From the NCBI GenBank assembly GCA_024811115.1, contig JAKOGH010000264.1:61017-125016 (forward strand): a stretch of DNA of 64,000 nucleotides, in the 5' to 3' direction. The notes under the pieces were generated by a model. The model was given only the letters and a program-made list of their open reading frames with translations. It was not told the DNA's origin and did no database searches. A program made the position numbers and the translations under genes. Below are positions 34,578-46,976 of the stretch, piece after piece (the first letter of the stretch is position 1; every line of letters begins with the position of its first letter). The stretch comes from Terana coerulea. Its lineage: Eukaryota; Basidiomycota; Agaricomycetes; Polyporales; Phanerochaetaceae.

Positions 34578-35561
34578 TCACCTCCGGCAGCCAACGCACG
34601 AGCACCACGCGCCAGCATCCTCCATCTGCGATTGCAGCTTCCTTGTCTCTTGCTCCAGATAACGAAGCCATGGACCCCACGTTTCCGAGCCAGCCGACGC
34701 CAGCATGTCAACTTGCTCCGTGGACTTCGAAGTCGATCCACCCAAAACCGGAGTTCCTGGAGGAGTGGTCATGTCGGGCGCCGAATGTACACACGACATG
34801 ATGGAGGTAGGACAATCGAGAGGCGAAGGCGACTCGAGGAACTCGGCATAGCCATCTTCACCGTCAGCGCCGCGAATCTTGCTGAAGACGACGCCGCGCA
34901 TGTCGACGTGCTTCTTCTTGCCGCGGGTGTCGACAGTCTCCTGAGATCCCGACAGAATAACCCAGTGCGTCCAGCCGTTGCCCTCGTCGAATAGCGGAAG
35001 TGCCGTGACGCTTGCAGGCCCAGAGCCGTTCCCCGAAAACAATGAGAACGAGAGCGTGTGAGTTTTGGGGATGAAGCCTGGCGTGGACAGACGGTTGACG
35101 AGGTCGCCACGGGAGGTGAAAATATCTTCACTCATGTTGTACGAGCTCTCTAGTGCGGGCCAGAACGCGGCGACGACGGCGTCTTCCGGCCATTCCAATA
35201 TCCAGGACTTGAACTCTTCGCCCGCTTGGGCTGGGAGTGCGGCGACATAGCCTTGTCTTTGCTCCTCACCGAAACCAGAGCGGATATGACCCTTCGCGAA
35301 TCGACGAGAGACTTGGAAGGCAGGAATGGTGATGAGAGTGTCGTAGAGAGATAATAGCTTTCGACGAGACAACGGCAGCGGAGTGATTGGGACAAGCTCC
35401 CGCCAGAGCTTGCAGGTATTCCGGGCAACAATGAGGGCATATAAAGGCAAATGCGGTAGGATGAGCAGATGAAGCTCGGTGGGTAAATCCTTGATGCCTG
35501 TCATGGCCCCGGGTTTGGCTGTCAATGTCATTTCAGAGTCTGGCCTCTTGTCATACACCAC
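34578..35561 (-). CDS. F-box protein
   Basis: A 327-codon frame with an F-box near the N-terminus: IKDLPTELHLLILPHLPLYA followed by ARNTCKLWRELVPI. The Met before TGIKDLP (35504) is the more family-like start; 35561 is the first Met. Downstream sequence includes a long region with WPEDAVVAAFWPALE and GNGWTHWVILSGSQ and a Ser/Pro-rich tail ending ..AWCSCVGCRR. By family it would recruit substrates to an SCF ubiquitin ligase through Skp1. No intron is needed within this frame. Confidence 0.72.
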   Translation of the reverse strand: MVYDKRPDSEMTLTAKPGAMTGIKDLPTELHLLILPHLPLYALIVARNTCKLWRELVPITPLPLSRRKLLSLYDTLITIPAFQVSRRFAKGHIRSGFGEEQRQGYVAALPAQAGEEFKSWILEWPEDAVVAAFWPALESSYNMSEDIFTSRGDLVNRLSTPGFIPKTHTLSFSLFSGNGSGPASVTALPLFDEGNGWTHWVILSGSQETVDTRGKKKHVDMRGVVFSKIRGADGEDGYAEFLESPSPLDCPTSIMSCVHSAPDMTTPPGTPVLGGSTSKSTEQVDMLASAGSETWGPWLRYLEQETRKLQSQMEDAGAWCSCVGCRR

Positions 35562-36363
35562 TCCGACATACCTTGACTTTCCACGTGCGTTGAGAGATCG
35601 AGAATAAGGCGGGACTGTTCGTTACGCGGGTTACCTGTAAAAGACTGGTAAGATATGCATATGGTCGGAGTGATGGGTACAAACGCGTACCTAGACCTCG
35701 ACAGACTGGCTCAGCGGACAACCCTCGCACTTGCGACTTGGAGGATGTTCGAAGTTTGGAGGAAACCTCGCGAAGAGGATGCTGCGTGCTTTATATACGA
35801 CCATCCTAAACGCCGGCGGTTCACGAGGGACGACCGCGAGAACCACCGCCACTTCGTCTTGGGGGCCCGAAAGCGCTTTCGGAGATGCAGATGCAGATGC
35901 AGATGCAGATCTGTCAGGCCCAGGTTGCGCGGAGGTGGTGTGATTCCCTCAATCCCATGTCAGATGTCGTCGCCGGTTGCTTGGATGTTGGCAAGTGGAT
36001 CGGAGGTAGGCAAACATGGACGGTTTTAATGCAACGAAAGAGGGTATCTCTGCGGAATTCCGGTGAAGTTTCGCAAGAAAACTCGCGAAGCGGGAGATGG
36101 AGATGAGCGGAAGAGGCCAAGCGGTGCAGCGGGCCCTGCAGGATGCTTGGCATTCTAGCGCCCGACCGTGGAAAAGCGCACTTATGTCTCAATTTGGTAG
36201 GTCTCGTTATCACATCCCTTCCCTTACGCCACACACAGCAGGAGCAGCGACGAGGACTTGTTTGAAACCTTTGACCCCGTCAACCATCTGTATTCACAAC
36301 ACATAATTCTTGGGCCATTCTATGCACATCGCTGGTGCAATGCGGCCGAATAACATCCCATGA
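35562..36363. other. intergenic
   Basis: Upstream region of the F-box gene. It contains a TATA-like TATATAAAG on the minus strand near 35790-35800 and the microsatellite listed separately. Confidence 0.4.
35883..35910 (+). repeat. hexanucleotide microsatellite (AGATGC)n
   Basis: Nearly five perfect tandem units of AGATGC about 330 bp upstream of the F-box start codon. Confidence 0.85.
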
Positions 36364-36747
36364 TCATAGAGTCGGCTTCGATACCGCAAGAGGAACCTGC
36401 TTGCCCATGCACTCCATGGTGTCGGCACCTTCGCCAACGGGCATAGCGCGGAAGTACTTGCAGGACATGCAGCCGCAGAGGCTCCATGGGGCCAGTAGCG
36501 GTCTCGTGTTGGGCTCGTGGTCTGGTGCGTCCTTCCGGATTCTGCGAACCACGAAATTTTTTGATAGGAGACTTGACAGGACGGCGAGCTGCCACACCCG
36601 CCGATGTGCCGGCTCGCGGTAGAGAGCCTTGGTCGGCGTTGAGAGCCCCAGAACAACATCTCGATATGTTCTGGCTACCTTATCATACGACGCCGCGACC
36701 GTCTCCATGGATTCCCCAAGTGAAACAGCAAGAGGCGACCGGGTCAT
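36364..36747 (-). CDS. possible small hypothetical protein (127 aa)
   Basis: An intact frame from MTRSPLAVSLGESMETV to ..GKQVPLAVSKPTL with a helical first half and a Cys-containing segment (LCGCMSCKYFRAMPVGEG). No family is recognised and the opposite strand is also open, so this may not be a gene. Confidence 0.25.
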   Translation of the reverse strand: MTRSPLAVSLGESMETVAASYDKVARTYRDVVLGLSTPTKALYREPAHRRVWQLAVLSSLLSKNFVVRRIRKDAPDHEPNTRPLLAPWSLCGCMSCKYFRAMPVGEGADTMECMGKQVPLAVSKPTL

Positions 36748-38023
36748 ATCGGACGGGAGGGGTCGAGACTTATTTTACATCCTCGTGTAAGCCTTTTCCT
36801 GTGCAAGACGCTTCGTGCGAACACACGCTCCACTACTTTTTGCACAATTCGACACACGTCTTTATTGAAGTTATACAAGGTAGGGGGATCAAGACGGCTA
36901 CCTCCATACGTTCAGAACACAGAATCAAGCTCCAATCATGCACTTCGGAGGGGAGCCATAAAGTCACTGTATCTTACATGATATCTACCCCGGTCCAGCC
37001 CCAACCCGTACACGAATGTCGTAGTTGATCGAAACAGCCACGGACAGCCGTCATCGCCACCATCTGGGCCAACTGCGCCGGCCGGTCTCTTCAGGTACAA
37101 ACGCAACGTAAGGAGCTCGCATGGTCCTATTTCCGCGGCTACACGCATTTCGCGTCGGACGTTCTGCTCTCTAGCGAAGCTCATTGTTATCTCCAGCAAG
37201 CCGCGCTGCTTCCGGACTTCCCTCCTTCTGTATTCGCCGCCTTTTGCATCCTCTCGGTTGAAGTGCGCGCGAGAAGCCCGCGGAGCACGAAGTGCGTTCT
37301 TGGAATTTGACCAAGTCTCCGCGATTTCGACTTCGATTTTGATTATAGAAATAGGATTTTGACGGCGCTTTCGGGGGCGGTCTGCCGTCATTCCAGGTCG
37401 ATCATAGCCTCCACGGGTCTAGACGTCCGACACCAGGTTCGTCGAGCGAGCGCGCCCTTGCCTTACACGACCTCAAGCAGCCGAACGGGCCACGCCTCCG
37501 TACTCGGAGCGCGCACTGCAATCCAGTCTGACGGTCTCAGATGGTGACAGCAACCTCCGTAAGCCGGCAGCGCACCATACCCCATCCTACTTAGCTACTT
37601 GAACATGTTCAGCAGTGGCAGCCATCCGCCTGGTGACGTTCACCGTGCAGACGGAGCACACATTTACTCGGGTCCCCGACGTCGGTCGCCTGCCTTCTCA
37701 CGTCGGCAAAGGATCAGGACGGTGGCGGGCTGTAGTTGTATATGTTTTGATGTCTCCCACCGTGCAACATCATGAGCGTCGAATGCATCTCTGTTTCCCT
37801 TCCAGCTGTGGATCCTACGCAAGAAAGTAGTTGGTAGAGGTCTGTACAGCACGTCGTTGATGACTCGCTACGTACATAGATATTCATGTGGCTTGTATTA
37901 GCAACAACTGAGGTCTACGCTTATGACAGGGCACCGCTAAGTCACTTCCTCTGTCACATGTGAAGTTCATCTGTTTTGAGCGAGCAAAAAATGAACAAAA
38001 ATGTCTGCAATGCACTTATTAGT
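36748..38023. other. gene-poor stretch
   Basis: About 1.3 kb with no supportable gene. A 151-codon basic frame on the minus strand (36936-37391) lacks any signature. Confidence 0.35.
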
Positions 38024-38094
38024 AGCAACTGCTGGTTTCGATCCAGCGACCTCGGGGTTATGAGCCCCGCGCGCTACCCCTGCGCCAAGTTGCT
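38024..38094 (-). tRNA. tRNA-Met (CAT), second identical copy
   Basis: Exact reverse complement of the 71-nt tRNA at 29662-29732: same stems, anticodon CAT, no intron. On the minus strand it is followed by a T run (near 38001-38005) that can end Pol III transcription. Flanking sequences are not similar to those of the first copy. Confidence 0.93.
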
Positions 38095-38498
38095 AGGATA
38101 TGACCTTCGTAATGTCAAATCATATACAGTGGGCGGCCTAGCGCACGAGCGCATTAAGTTTGGGCAACGGTTACTAACTTACACTGGTAGTCCAAACCGA
38201 TCGCAAGATTGACACTACGTGTATCTGCTATCTGGCATAAAGCCAAAGAGATACTGAATGGGCGATGCCACTGGCGCGGTAAGCCCTCTCAAGTTGACAG
38301 AACAATTTATCGATATTTATCCACTGGAAACCTTACGTAGGACTTGCGGCTGTCGTTTTCTGCCCGTGCCACGAAGTGGACGTCTAGATATCATTACAGA
38401 AAGACGTACAGATAGGCATGCAAGATAATTCATACAGAAATCCGCGATGTCAATATACCGACAGCGGTTACAAGTAGATTTACGCATGTTGTATGCGC
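38095..38498. other. intergenic
   Basis: Between the tRNA and the ferric reductase stop; nothing recognised. Confidence 0.4.
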
Positions 38499-41211
38499 CT
38501 ACATGGAGAAATCTTCTACGTTCAGCTGGACCGTGGCGCCGCCCCTCATAACACTAGCCGCTCCGGCAAATGGCTGTGACAGCGCAGACCGCACGTCGGC
38601 GACCAGTGGCTCCGGCCCAGACACTATGCCAAGCTGTCAGTACACAATAGTCACAAAGAAGACAAACGGACGTACGATCTACGGAAACGTGGCCCTCCGA
38701 ATTTGTGACGATGTCTTCCAGGAGACTGGGAAGATTCGGGCGCGCGAAAGCGACTTCCACGCCGCGAACACTCCACTCGGCCAAAGACACAGTGGGGATC
38801 TCCGAGGAGGCGTCGCTGCACATCTCGGTGTCCTTGGAATACGAGGAGGGCCGCTTCGTGTGCGATGATGCAGAGGTGCTCTCCCGTGACTTGTGGTCAG
38901 CCCCGGAGACGGCGGCAGGCGTGGAGGCTGAGCAGAGAGGCAGAGATGGGGGTGGTACACGTCTGTAGGAGAAGACGCAGGCGTCTCAGCGGGGCTTTGA
39001 ACTCCAGGCGTAGGCGGTACGGCAGAAGTGACGAAGATTTTGATGGAAAGGGTGACGTCTTTCGGAACCCGGGAGAGCGCCTCAAGCAGCTCCTTTGAGA
39101 TCCACTCGATGTGCGCTGTATGGTATGCGTCTTTAGTATTAAGTTTCACGGTCTAGGGCTAAGCATACGTACAGGCGTGTCGGATAGCCCAAATGAAGTG
39201 AATATGACGAGCACAAGCCTCTTTCTTAGCCACTCGCCTGAAGACCGACATTCAGTATGCTAAGGCTAGCAGGCCAATAAACACACACCTGACTATCTCT
39301 ACCATTCTGGGAATGGTGAACGCAACACCGGAGCCGCCTGTATGCTGCGTCAGCGCGATGGTCTGGACTGGGATAAAACGCCGCACGCACCAGCAACAAA
39401 GACGCAAGTCTCAAACGCAGTGTTGTCCGGCGGAGCGCCATACGGACCGTCCATGAATATCGGGAGGCGGCATGAGCCACCCTTGTCCATGGCGTGTTCC
39501 TGAAGCCTTCGGGTGAAGCCGTTCCGTACACGAACCACCCACATGAGCTCCCGCTCCGCCTTCGCGCTCTTCTTGCCGACCTGGGTCGTCTCGCCGCCCT
39601 TCTCTCCGATCGTGTCGGCAGGCTCGACGATGGGCTCGGAGATGCCGGCAATGGTGAAGGGGTGTGACTCGATGGGTCCGATCGTCGGGAACGCCAGGAA
39701 CAGGTGCTGGCCCGCGTTCCATCCCTCGCCGTACAGCGTAGGCAGGCGGCGGCGGACAGTAATCCGGAGCGTGTCGTTAGAGAGCACCTGCACGAGAGCG
39801 GGCGACCTGTTCGGCGACTTGAAGTTCGTGAGAATGGCGTAGCGGATGTACCGGCAAAGACGATCGATGCCCCAGACTAGGAAGCACGGCCATACAAAGT
39901 GGGTGTATCTACAAGGGCATATCAGTATCAAGCCACGCTAACGTTACAGTGTTGGCGATAACTTACGGGTAGCCGAACAAATTGATGTGGTAATAGGCAC
40001 CGACGAGGAACACGCTGACGGCCGTCAACTACATCAGTAAGGCGACATAGAGTGATGACTAAACATACTCACATGACAAGTGGGATGTGTGTGATGAAGA
40101 AGAACTCGTAGAATCGTTGACGGAGCGATTTGATTCCGAGGAACGTAAGTATCGTCATAGCTGCGGCAGACATCCAGCCAGTCCACAAGTACAATTCTCC
40201 CCAGATATCGTACCTGGAAACGCACAGGGGGTATAAGCGGTGAACGAAGTTGAGAGCACATGTGTGCTTACCCTGTTTGGATACTAGGGGATCGAGGGGA
40301 GTAACGTAAGACGAGCGTCGAGGGAAAGTGTGTCAGAGACTTACGCTCCAATGGTGTGGATCCACACAAAGACGAGCAGAACACGCGAGACGACGCGGTG
40401 CATAAGATTGAGCTAGACGCAGGAGTAAATATCACCATCGCGGCCAAGACTTCGACCGCACTGCACACCTTTTCGTAACTGATGCCGGTAAGCACTATAA
40501 ACCCAACAAATCAGATCTCACCCTAAGGGGAAAGACAATATAGCGCTCACGTTGAATGACATTATTTTTCATGCCCAGCTCGATGACGAGAGGGATATGT
40601 ATCGTTGCGAGGTAACCAGCGCGACTTTCCCACAACCACGGCTGAAGCCCGAACGCTGTAGCCCGCCGCAAAGTGAGCACGGCAATGTATCCAAAAGAGT
40701 CCAGATACGTACTATGTGTGAACGTGAAAACCAAAAGGATCGCGGAGTACAAGAGGAATAGAACGATTTCCATAACGGTCATGCTGACATGCGGGATGCG
40801 CCATCTGAAGGCAACGATGCGGAAGCCAGCAACAAGGGCACGGGGCAGCCTGCTGAGTCGACCGTCTTTTGGTTTATTCTTTTCGTCCGTCGTGGATGGT
40901 GTCGTTGAACGGGCCAATTCGCCTCGACGGAGCGCATGCCGCCGCTTCCACGACCACCATACAGAGAAGAGATTGGCAACGGTGGCGAGTCCGATGACGC
41001 CAGTGACAAGAAACCACGATTCACGGGTGAACTCCTACAATGATATCAGAACGGCATCTTTGAGTAGCGGGACGGACACAGCACTCACCGCGCTCCAGTA
41101 CGCACGGTAGGCGGCCTCGCGATAGTCCTCTTCAGTGTACGAATACGCCGCAGACTCCGCTGTCGCCGTGTCCGTCGTGGTCGTCGCGGTCTCGGTCGTG
41201 GTAGCAGACAT
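38499..41211 (-). CDS. ferric-chelate reductase (FRE/NOX family)
   Basis: Start MSATTTETATTTTDTATAES at 41211, stop TAG at 38501-38499, many short exons. A hydrophobic N-terminal half contains the ferric reductase-like membrane domain (LFLLYSAILLVFTFTHSTYLDSFGY; LNLMHRVVSRVLLVFVWIHTIGA, shortened), with histidines suited to haem binding. The cytosolic part has the FAD site HPFTIAG near 39665, the glycine motif MDGPYGAPP, and VFVAGGSGV for NADPH. The end ATVQLNVEDF is typical. The enzyme moves electrons from NADPH across the plasma membrane to reduce Fe(III) or Cu(II) for uptake. No ferroxidase or permease partner lies beside it. A TATATATA element near 41266 lies about 60 bp upstream. Confidence 0.87.
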
Positions 41212-42885
41212 TGGAGCTCGTAACAAAAATGAGGGCGTCCCTGGCGAGCATGGCGAAGGCACTGGAGTATATATAACTGGCAGCGCGGCAGTCCACTGCC
41301 GCTCAGCAGCCCCGAAGGACGGAGGCCGACAATCCGCAGGTCAGGAGCAAAGATCCTCCACAGGTGGAGGTGCCCAGCTACTACACACCGCGATTTTTCT
41401 GATTAGCCTTCTACTCGCGAGAGGGCGAATATGACGACTCGGCCTCCCTGGGCCCCGCCTCTCCTCTCCCGCCTCCGCTTTGTCCACTCAGGCGGTCCCG
41501 AATCGGTGCAATACGACCGAAATGCTGCATAGCACATGCATACTGCTTCTAGCGGGGTATAAAGGCAGCATGTTCGGCCGCAAATGGCTAGAAGGCAGGA
41601 AATTCTGAGGGGTGGTGGCTTGATCAGCGTGTCGGGGTCCCTATCAGATAAGATGATCATGCGACAAATTTTATCAGACAACGATAAGCGCCAGCGCCAA
41701 GCAAATCCCCCACTCACCGTCGAGGTCAGACACTGCGACCCGCATTCAATCACGGGGCCGAAAGCTTTTAGGCTGGCTGCAAAACGAGCGTAGCCAGCGG
41801 TTTTGAGGAAGACGCATGTCTAGGGTAAAATTATCGTGAATGACAATTGCATGGGAAGTGGCTGGAGGCATCTCTACCTGAAGGATGTCGTTCGTCACGG
41901 TCTAGACAGCCTATAGGGATCGCGCGACGCGCAGGACCGCATCAGCAGTCAGTCCCCGAGCCCGTTGTGTCGGATGTCATTAGCCGAAGATGATGCGCCC
42001 CTGAGGGCGTCCAGCGGCGGGCCACAATTTCGCTGTTGACCTCGATCCTGTTGAATAGGCGTTGAACTGGGGCGTGCATAGGTTCGGAGTAGGCGGCCGC
42101 AGGTTTCCTCTGCAAGTGGGTTGTGCTAAGTCATGCGACGGTACTTATTAGCATCCTGATCTTCGTTTTGGTACTATTAAGCACAAAGAGCATATACCAT
42201 GTGTCCCAACGCACTTACTACGTATTTGGGGGCGCACACTGATTTGCGTGTGCGAGCAACAAGATCTAGTGGCGGTGCAGGCGACTTGCAAGTGACGTGG
42301 CACACGCCGAAGCAATGCTTGGACAAGAAAGGCATAGTTCTGTACCGCAGCCATAGTCAGTTATTATGGTTGCTCCCGTAGCAGAAATCTCTGACCGCAG
42401 GGATTACTATCCAAGTCCGACGTACACCGTGGATATTCGTGCAGCGAAGATGCTGAGCTGAGCAATTTAATATGGCCTGCGAGCTACACTTCGCGAGTGC
42501 CAACTCCGTACCTTTGCTTCATGTCGACAAGGAGCAGTGAGCTGGCAGCCATATCCGAGTCGCAACCCCGACTCATGTCCCAAAGGGGAAGGAAGTTGAG
42601 ATCATTGATGTTCGGGTCTTGCCGGCTCTCGACGCCACAACTTATTCTCTTTCCCACCTTGAGGCTCGTGCCAACCCTGACAGCATGCAGAACGGCGAGT
42701 GCTACACGATGTACACCTTCGGGTAGAGTTTAGTCGAATATGTATCACAATCACACGTGCGGGGCATGCCTCTGGACGGTGCAGCCGCCCAATCCCGTCC
42801 GCTGCTACGTGGTTCCAGCTTGCCATCTCGACGTCCTCCACTGCACTCGACTACAGCTCACTCCTCTCTCTGATGCCGACCTGCG
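41212..42885. other. long intergenic stretch
   Basis: Promoter of the ferric reductase followed by about 1.5 kb in which I see no gene, tRNA or clear repeat. Confidence 0.4.
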
Positions 42886-44521
42886 ATGCCTATCTACTTC
42901 ACACCTACTGAAGCGCGACCGGAGATGGATACTTCTCGACTCGCCCGGGAGCAGTCGTGGGAGCAAGACTTCAAGCGCGTCTACACTTCCCCAGAATACA
43001 CCGGAGGCTCTATCGCCGACATGTTTCCTCCAGACATTGCCTTGTTAAGCAGTGGGGACGTAGTAGTAACTGCACAAGGTCACCAACGTGAGCATCTCTT
43101 ATACATTCAAGGGTGCCTCGGAGCGAAAGCGTCGATGGTCTTCGCAACTCGCAACTTCGAAGCCCAGTGGAAGGCAGCGACGAAGGAGAAGCGCGAGGCG
43201 GGCATCATGGAGGGACTCTGCAGGGTCATGCGTCAACGTAATGCGGACGTTGAGCGCGTATGGTGTCCCGATTCCACCGTGCAGCATCTTGCTTCTAACA
43301 GCGGACAGACGTACCTCGATCTGCTCATAGCCCTCATACCCTCTGATCTCCTTTCGCTGAAAAATCCCGAGCCAAACCTTGTCCCGCATCCGGTGCTTGA
43401 TCGAGTTTTTGCACTGGCCGAGGCGGATGACTCGCCAGGTTACCGAGTCCTTGTCTCATGGCTAAAGTCCGCCAGAGCGCGATTTCTTACCGATATTGTG
43501 CACGAGACTCTCCTTGTATTTGTAAGTGCACGTTGTTTTTCCTTGAGCGCACAAGGACTCATTAATTCAGTACGACGAGCCCACTCGTAAGTGGAGGACG
43601 GTGAAGCGCGTGAAAGATGGCGTCGAGGCGAACCTCGTAGGGATTCCAGCACATCTCGCCGACGAGGTTCGGGCTAGAGGCAAAGAATTGAAGATTTTTC
43701 GAAGATGTCCTGAACAGTACGGTTGCTGGGCTTGTGGGAGCTCTTCTGCTCAGAGCGGCAAACAGCTTGTTTGTGGGCGGTGTCGCTCTATCGGACGTAA
43801 GGTGGTGTATTGCTCCAAGTAAGTCAATCTGCTTGCTCGTCTCGCCCGGCTTCAATGACATACTTGTAGAGAGTGCCAGCGAAACGACTGGAAAAACAGG
43901 AACCACAAGACGATTTGCGGTGAAATTATGACCGAAGACCAGATTCCAGATCTGCTGTTCGGGCCGCTTTCCTTGAGGCTCGACGCTGAAGTGGCGCCAT
44001 GGGCCATGGCTACCCCAGCCAGACGCGGCTTTCAAGCGCTCGCCCGCTCTTCTCTACCAAGTTAGCGCTCTGTCTCATGGTCTAGAGGCGGAATATGTGG
44101 TGCGTGTCATGCGACTGGTCAATTATGTACCTAGCAAATTCCCTTATCTCTCCTTCAGGTTTTCCATTCTGATGCTACGGAGGTACAGACTTCCAACCAT
44201 AAACTCATTCAGTTGACGATCATGAATTGAGATTCATGTTCATCCTGCATCGCAATCGCGGTATGTTGACTTTTTAAGCTCATCCGGTCTTGTGACTGTG
44301 CTCATCAAGGAGAATGTCTAGCTTTCCGCATGGGTGACGCGCTATCCTTTCACTGCGTGTATTCATTTTTGTTCTTCATGTTCGTAGAAGAGTACCCACC
44401 GTGGGAAGGCACATTCCGCAGGCAGCCGGAAGCTGAGTTCGGGGTGTGTCTCCCAGCTATATCAATTGGCTACGAGAAACTGGCGGAGAAGGTCGACAAG
44501 TTTACTGCAGAAGAAGTCTAA
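42886..44521 (+). CDS. MYND-finger protein, array copy A
   Basis: Start MPIYFTPTEARPEMD. The conserved N-terminal module (SRLAREQSWEQDFKRVY; DIALLSSGDVVVTAQGHQR; EGLCRVMRQ) is shared with copies B-E. After a 50-nt intron at 43521 comes the zinc finger: CWAC, CGRCRSIGRKVVYCSKECQ, NHKTIC. It continues with DLLFGPLSL and the conserved KRSPALLYQVSAL region, ending ..GYEKLAEKVDKFTAEEV. Near 44008-44012 one base too many shifts the frame between APWAM and the LPQPDAAFKRSP segment. The exons after 44120 are only partly traceable. It is the least damaged copy of the array besides C. MYND fingers usually mediate protein contacts; the role of this mushroom family is unknown. Confidence 0.65.
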
Positions 44522-45195
44522 TCCGCCAAGTCCATGTTGGAAGGCAAGACTTCACCGCGAACCGAGCAATCTCTGTGAGAAGTGAAAGTGAGAAGCGGTA
44601 TGTATATACACTTCTGATAGGATCTTTGCCTACGCTAATGAGGTGTGCTACGTAGAGCCACGGGGTGGCGTCTGTTGACGGCCACGTCCATGTCAGCAGC
44701 TGACTGACTGTAATAGTGGAACACTACTGTGCGCGATGCATGCTCTCCCCATCATCTTGTATATTTATCGTGCTATTGAACCCCAATTTTTGTATAAATC
44801 CAAAGTTTGTTAAGCCACCTTGTTGTGGTGCACGCTCTCAGGCAGTAACTGACATATTTTCGATTCGGGAAAAGTATATTCCCAAAAAGGAAGTGCGGCC
44901 GGCTTCCGGCAGTTGCCGAACACTTATACGCCACAACTCCAGGTTAAGCCTGCCTGCTTTCGTTCACCACTCACTACCTTACACTTCGTCCTCGATTGCC
45001 TACGGTAATGTACGTTCAATTGTCTAGATATATACTGCTGCTCAGCCCATCTAACCGCTTATGCCCAACGATCTAGCGATTTTGAACCATTATCACTGAC
45101 GTGCCCCTAGTTCTGTGGCCTCAACGACGACTTCGAGGTATAGTCGCAGGCCACACCCCACGCCACATATACCCTAGCAAACTATATATTTCGCT
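44522..45195. other. intergenic between MYND copies A and B
   Basis: No gene seen. TATA-like sequences (CACATATACC, CTATATATTT) lie 10-30 bp upstream of copy B's ATG. Confidence 0.4.
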
Positions 45196-46976
45196 ATGCT
45201 GGAATATTTTATCACGAACGAGAATAGATCGAGCATGTACACCGCTCGACTTGCCTGGGAACGATCTTGGGAGCGGGACTTTAAGCGAGTCTACGGTACT
45301 CCCGTGTACACCCACGGCCCGGTGACCGCCATTTTCCCTCCCGACAAGGCGTTGGCTCTCAGCGGAGATGTTTCAGTAACACTGATAGGGCACCACCGAG
45401 AGAGTCTCCTATTCTCGCAGGGCTGTCTCGGCACACGAGCGTCCAGGCTCTTCGTCACCCGCGGATTCGAAGCTCAGTGGAAGGCGCTGACATACGAAAA
45501 GCGCAAGCGCATAATCCTGGATAGCATATGCCGCATTATGAAGCATCCAGAGATGGAGTTTGACAGGATGTGGTCCCCTGACGTTACAGTCACGAACCTG
45601 GCCGCTAACGGCGAAGTCTACCTCGCCATGCTGAAGGCTGTCCTTCCCTCCGACCTGCTTACCCTCCAATCACCCCAGCCCGCCTTCATTTCTAACACGA
45701 TTATCGACTGATTCTTCGCTATGGCCGAAGCAGAGGTTAAGCTCCCCGGATACCGAGTTTTTGCCTCATGGGCGCGAATCGCAAGATCGCGGTTCATAAC
45801 AGAAGTGATGGACGAAGTCCTGTCAGTCTTCGTAAGTATATTCTCTTCATCTTGTTCTATGTCGGTTTATATGCCTTTCTAGTACAACGAACCGGAGCGC
45901 GCCGTAACACGCAAGCCGTTAAAGTATGGGAAGAGGGGTGTTGAAGCAAACGTGATGGGCATACATCCCGATTTCGTCGACCAGGCCCGCTTGAAAAGGA
46001 CCAGAAGCTGCTCGTGTGTAGCAAGTGCCGCACGCTTGGGCGCAAAGTGACATATTGCTCCAAGTACGTACCTCCCAAGCCATCGCTCTTCTCACCGTGA
46101 AAGGTCGCTTCATCATAGGGAGTGCCAGACCTTAGACTGGAAAGTCGGTAACGACAAGGTCATCTAGACTCGTTACCAGCCCGCAGGTAGCTCTTAAGAA
46201 CGTACTTTGAGGTACGTTATGATTAATGCCTTGCAAAGTATTATATTGTTATGTTATGTGCAAGGTGGCTGGTTCGAGCCTAAAGGTCATCTGCGGCAAG
46301 GCAATGTCGGAAGATATGATACCTAGCTTGTTCTTGGGCCCACTATCCACACAACAGAACGCCAATGCAGGGCCGTGGCTATCGACACCGGACGCTTCCT
46401 TCAAACGCTCGCCGAGCCTTTTATATCAATTGCATGTGCTCGCTAGTCATCCCGAGGCTCAATATGTCGTACGCACGCATACCATTCTCTCTAATAATCT
46501 TCTGTCTGACCATTACAACCCTCGGGGATAACACAGATATTTGGCCCTGAAAACATATTAGGGCAGGAATGCACATACGTCCAGTTGAACACTAAAATGC
46601 GATTCATGTTCGCTTTCTATCGTAACCGTGGTATGTTGTCTATCAATTCACGTTGTCATTTGATTGTCATCTCAATGCTCACGCGGCTTTCCGCAATGGT
46701 GACAACACGTCTGCGCACTACATACACACCATCATGGACGGCCTCTTCAAGCATAGGGAAGATCCGGTTACCCGCAAATTGCTTTACAAGCAGTTGGAGA
46801 CAGAGTTCAGCATACAACTACCAGCAGAGCCCGCGAGTTTGGTCGATATGGCGCATGAATTTTGTGACAGTTACTACTCGCAAGAGGAGCTGAAATTCGC
46901 CTTACTTTCTGTCGATGTTGCGGACTTTGTGTTGGGGTCACAGGGTACGACCGATATGTCGTTAACATTGCGCTAA
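45196..46976 (+). pseudogene. MYND-finger pseudogene, array copy B
   Basis: Close paralogue of A (RLAWERSWERDFKRVYGTP; GFEAQWKALTYEKRKR). Three disabling events are visible. An in-frame TGA at 45709-45711 stands where copy A has CGA (Arg). Near 45990 about 90 nt are missing, removing the first zinc-binding Cys pair and shifting the frame (..ARLK then DQKLLVCSKCRTLGRK). A 118-bp transposon lies in the exon after the finger (46165-46282). The later part is still readable (SEDMIPSLFLGPLS; SFKRSPSLLYQL; KQLETEFSIQLP). Confidence 0.85.
46165..46282. mobile_element. 118-bp MITE inserted in MYND copy B
   Basis: The element begins TAGACTCGTTACCAGCC and ends as the reverse complement of TAGGCTCGAACCAGCC, so it has imperfect inverted ends. 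It is flanked by an exact 9-bp duplication AAGGTCATC (46156-46164 and 46283-46291). Removing it and one duplication copy rejoins the reading frame as ..NDKVICGKAMSED, matching copy A. Its ends and duplication length match the 1390-bp element at 16451-17840 (TAGTCTCGTGACCAGCC), so both belong to one family. Confidence 0.9.

Noticed and set aside
36936..37391. 151-codon basic minus-strand frame
   Set aside because: Composition is random-like and nothing recognisable supports it.
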